From an uncultured Spirochaetales bacterium (GTDB taxonomy: Bacteria; Spirochaetota; Spirochaetia; Sphaerochaetales; Sphaerochaetaceae), in NCBI GenBank assembly GCA_949289305.1, contig CASENB010000016.1:124001-188000 (forward strand): a DNA stretch of 64,000 nt, written 5' to 3'. The notes below the pieces were generated by a model. The model was not told where the DNA came from. It worked only from the letters and a program-made list of their open reading frames with translations, and did no database searches. The position numbers and the translations under genes are program-made. This document shows positions 62,840 through 64,000 of the stretch, one piece after another. How positions within the stretch are numbered: position 1 is the stretch's first letter; every line of letters begins with the position of its first letter.

Positions 62840-63514
62840 ACTTTAAGTGAGCCATTTTTACACGATTTTTACTTATAAAATAAAAGGAACTATTTGTAAA
62901 TAGTTTTTAAGGAAATTCTCTAAATTTTCCTTTTTACATAAGAAGATGTATAAAACATTCCAAAAACAAGGTATGTTTAAAATTTAATGCATAGCATTTT
63001 TAAATAATTCCAATTTAGACAATTTGTTGGATCATACTATTCCCTACCATTGATATTTAATTTAGAAAATACCACATATTGAAATAAATTATTCCAAGTA
63101 TTCTTTTAACTCTTCAGAGGAATAATCAAATATTTTAAGATTTAAAAACAAAAAATCTATTAATACTAAAAATGTTTAGTAATGACCTAAAATTGGCTTT
63201 ATTTCTAAAAGATTTTGATAAGCGATATTATTATAAAATCATACATTCTCTGATTTAAACAACTTTATTTGTCGTACACTTAAAAAAGCACATCTATGAC
63301 CTTCAATGCGCCGGTACAAAACTATAATTTATCTTCTCTAATCAAAGATTTCTTGCAATGAAATTATCTGCTTAAACCTCATAGATTTCCTACTTAGTTG
63401 ATAAGGCTATTATCACAATTCATACTAAATACAAATACTATTAAATATTTAAACACTCTTTCTCTTTAGATTATTTTATATCAAAATAACAATTTTTGAT
63501 AGGAGAGAAACATT
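62840..63514. other. AT-rich gap with a possible gene remnant
   Basis: About 675 bases without a complete gene. AAGGAAA/TTTCCTT near 62909-62936 with a T-run is a weak hairpin. A coding-like scrap is noted separately at 63089-63175. The rest shows stops in all frames and no tRNA or repeat I can recognise. Confidence 0.6.
63089..63175 (-). pseudogene. Possible 3' scrap of a decayed gene
   Basis: A 28-codon open stretch on the minus strand ends in KIFDYSSEELKEYLE followed by TAA; the charged amphipathic end looks like a real C-terminus, preceded by a hydrophobic run. It has no start, promoter or ribosome binding site and is stopped upstream. It may be chance in AT-rich DNA. Confidence 0.2.
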
Positions 63515-63919
63515 TTGAAAAAGAGAGCTTTAGCATTATTATTGGCACTTGCATTAGTTCCTGTTTCAGTATTCGCAGCAGATCTTAGCGAAGGAGAAAA
63601 TCTTTATCTTGTTCTTGAGAACATCTCAAATGAAGAAGGACTTGCATGGCTTGTTGAAGATGTAAGCGGAGCCCAGATTATTTTCCGCTATATTGGAGAA
63701 GAAGAGATTGAAAATGCAAATATTATTGCAAAAGGCTCTGTCCTTGCAATCAAAGACAATGGAATCTCAACAAGAAGCCTACCTCCTCAGATGCAGGCAT
63801 TAACGGTTAGAGACTTAACAAATGCATACTATAACGGAGAACTTGGAGATGTAAATTTTACTAATGCCCCTGCAGAAAATCCTTATACGAATTTATCTGT
63901 AATGCCTGTGACTGAATAA
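63515..63919 (+). CDS. Small exported protein, unknown function
   Basis: 134 residues, TTG start with GATAGGAGAG 8 bases upstream; this is the proper start because the signal peptide MKKRALALLLALALVPVSVFA begins there, with cleavage after A-D-L at about 21. No lipobox. The mature part is acidic, with no cysteines (LVLENISNEEGLAWLVEDV, DNGISTRSLPPQMQALTVRDLTNAYYNGELGD). Not recognised. A single-gene unit ending in a strong terminator. Confidence 0.85.
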   Translation: MKKRALALLLALALVPVSVFAADLSEGENLYLVLENISNEEGLAWLVEDVSGAQIIFRYIGEEEIENANIIAKGSVLAIKDNGISTRSLPPQMQALTVRDLTNAYYNGELGDVNFTNAPAENPYTNLSVMPVTE

Positions 63920-63945
63920 ATATTTTTAATTGAATTTGTTTATAA

Positions 63946-63974
63946 AATGCCTCCTTTTTTTGGGAGGCATTTAT
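63946..63974 (+). terminator. Terminator after the exported protein
   Basis: AATGCCTCC and GGAGGCATT form a 9-bp stem around a T-rich loop, followed by TTATG. The T-run after the stem is short, but the stem is strong and placed 27 bases after the stop. Confidence 0.75.
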
Positions 63975-64000
63975 GTTTAGTTTAATTCTTTGCTTTCGCC

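Overview
The window reads as a 64 kb chromosomal segment of a host-associated, AT-rich spirochaete close to Treponema/Sphaerochaetaceae. Reasons: dense same-strand operons with 1-17 bp overlaps, a giant GreA-type factor, a short SMC next to rnhB and a PUR-alpha-type BpuR homologue (the Borrelia smc-rnhB-bpuR order), dnaG-rpoD-zinc-ribbon order, and bamA-mutS adjacency. The genus is inference; no species is claimed.

Layout. 1-3895: end of bamA, then mutS. 3980-18453 (+): a long information-processing operon: rimP, nusA, infB, rbfA, truB, ribF, rpsO, pnp, dut, two LptF/LptG-type permeases, tgt and a divergent murJ. 18416-21312 (-): greA-type gene with its own promoter, a leader hairpin that looks like an attenuator, and a terminator buried in the 3' end of murJ. 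21355-29766 (+): rpe, dtd, recA, scpA, scpB, an RluB-type pseudouridine synthase, cmk, rpsA, a TPR membrane protein and a lipoprotein. 29767-33600: an AT-rich accessory stretch with two possible structured RNAs, a low-molecular-weight phosphatase, a broken DUF4143-type ATPase between two 31-bp direct repeats, and a small lipoprotein. 33639-46323: mazG, a TPR lipoprotein, RNase P RNA, zinc-ribbon coiled-coil protein, rpoD, dnaG, YkgJ-type protein, tRNA-Tyr, coaD, rplS-trmD-rimM-khpA-rpsP-ffh. 46351-52018: smc, rnhB, bpuR-like, tRNA-Gly, fhs. 52072-54130: HpaII-like restriction-modification pair. 54278-59417: M29-like protein, coaX, YbiT-type ABC-F, tRNA-Glu, tRNA-Gln, tsaD. 59657-61037: HipB/HipA-like toxin-antitoxin pair. 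61094-63974: lipoprotein phosphoesterase, outer-membrane-type protein, tRNA-Thr, an AT-rich gap and a small exported protein.

How it fits together. Most genes are housekeeping: ribosome assembly and decoding, transcription elongation, tRNA modification, chromosome segregation (SMC-ScpAB), and envelope assembly (BamA, LptF/G, MurJ). Accessory content is limited to four islands (29.8-33.6 kb, 52.1-54.1 kb, 59.6-61.0 kb, 62.8-63.5 kb).

The most notable signals are: (1) a recurring promoter arrangement with a -10 hexamer ending only 5-8 nt before ATG and no Shine-Dalgarno, predicting many leaderless mRNAs; (2) the terminator-like leader of greA; (3) an SMC protein with no recognisable hinge; (4) a RibF lacking recognisable riboflavin kinase motifs; (5) the repeat-flanked ATPase with two in-frame nonsense codons; and (6) a possible standalone RNA at 30.3-30.45 kb. 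No CRISPR array, rRNA, insertion sequence or prophage was seen.
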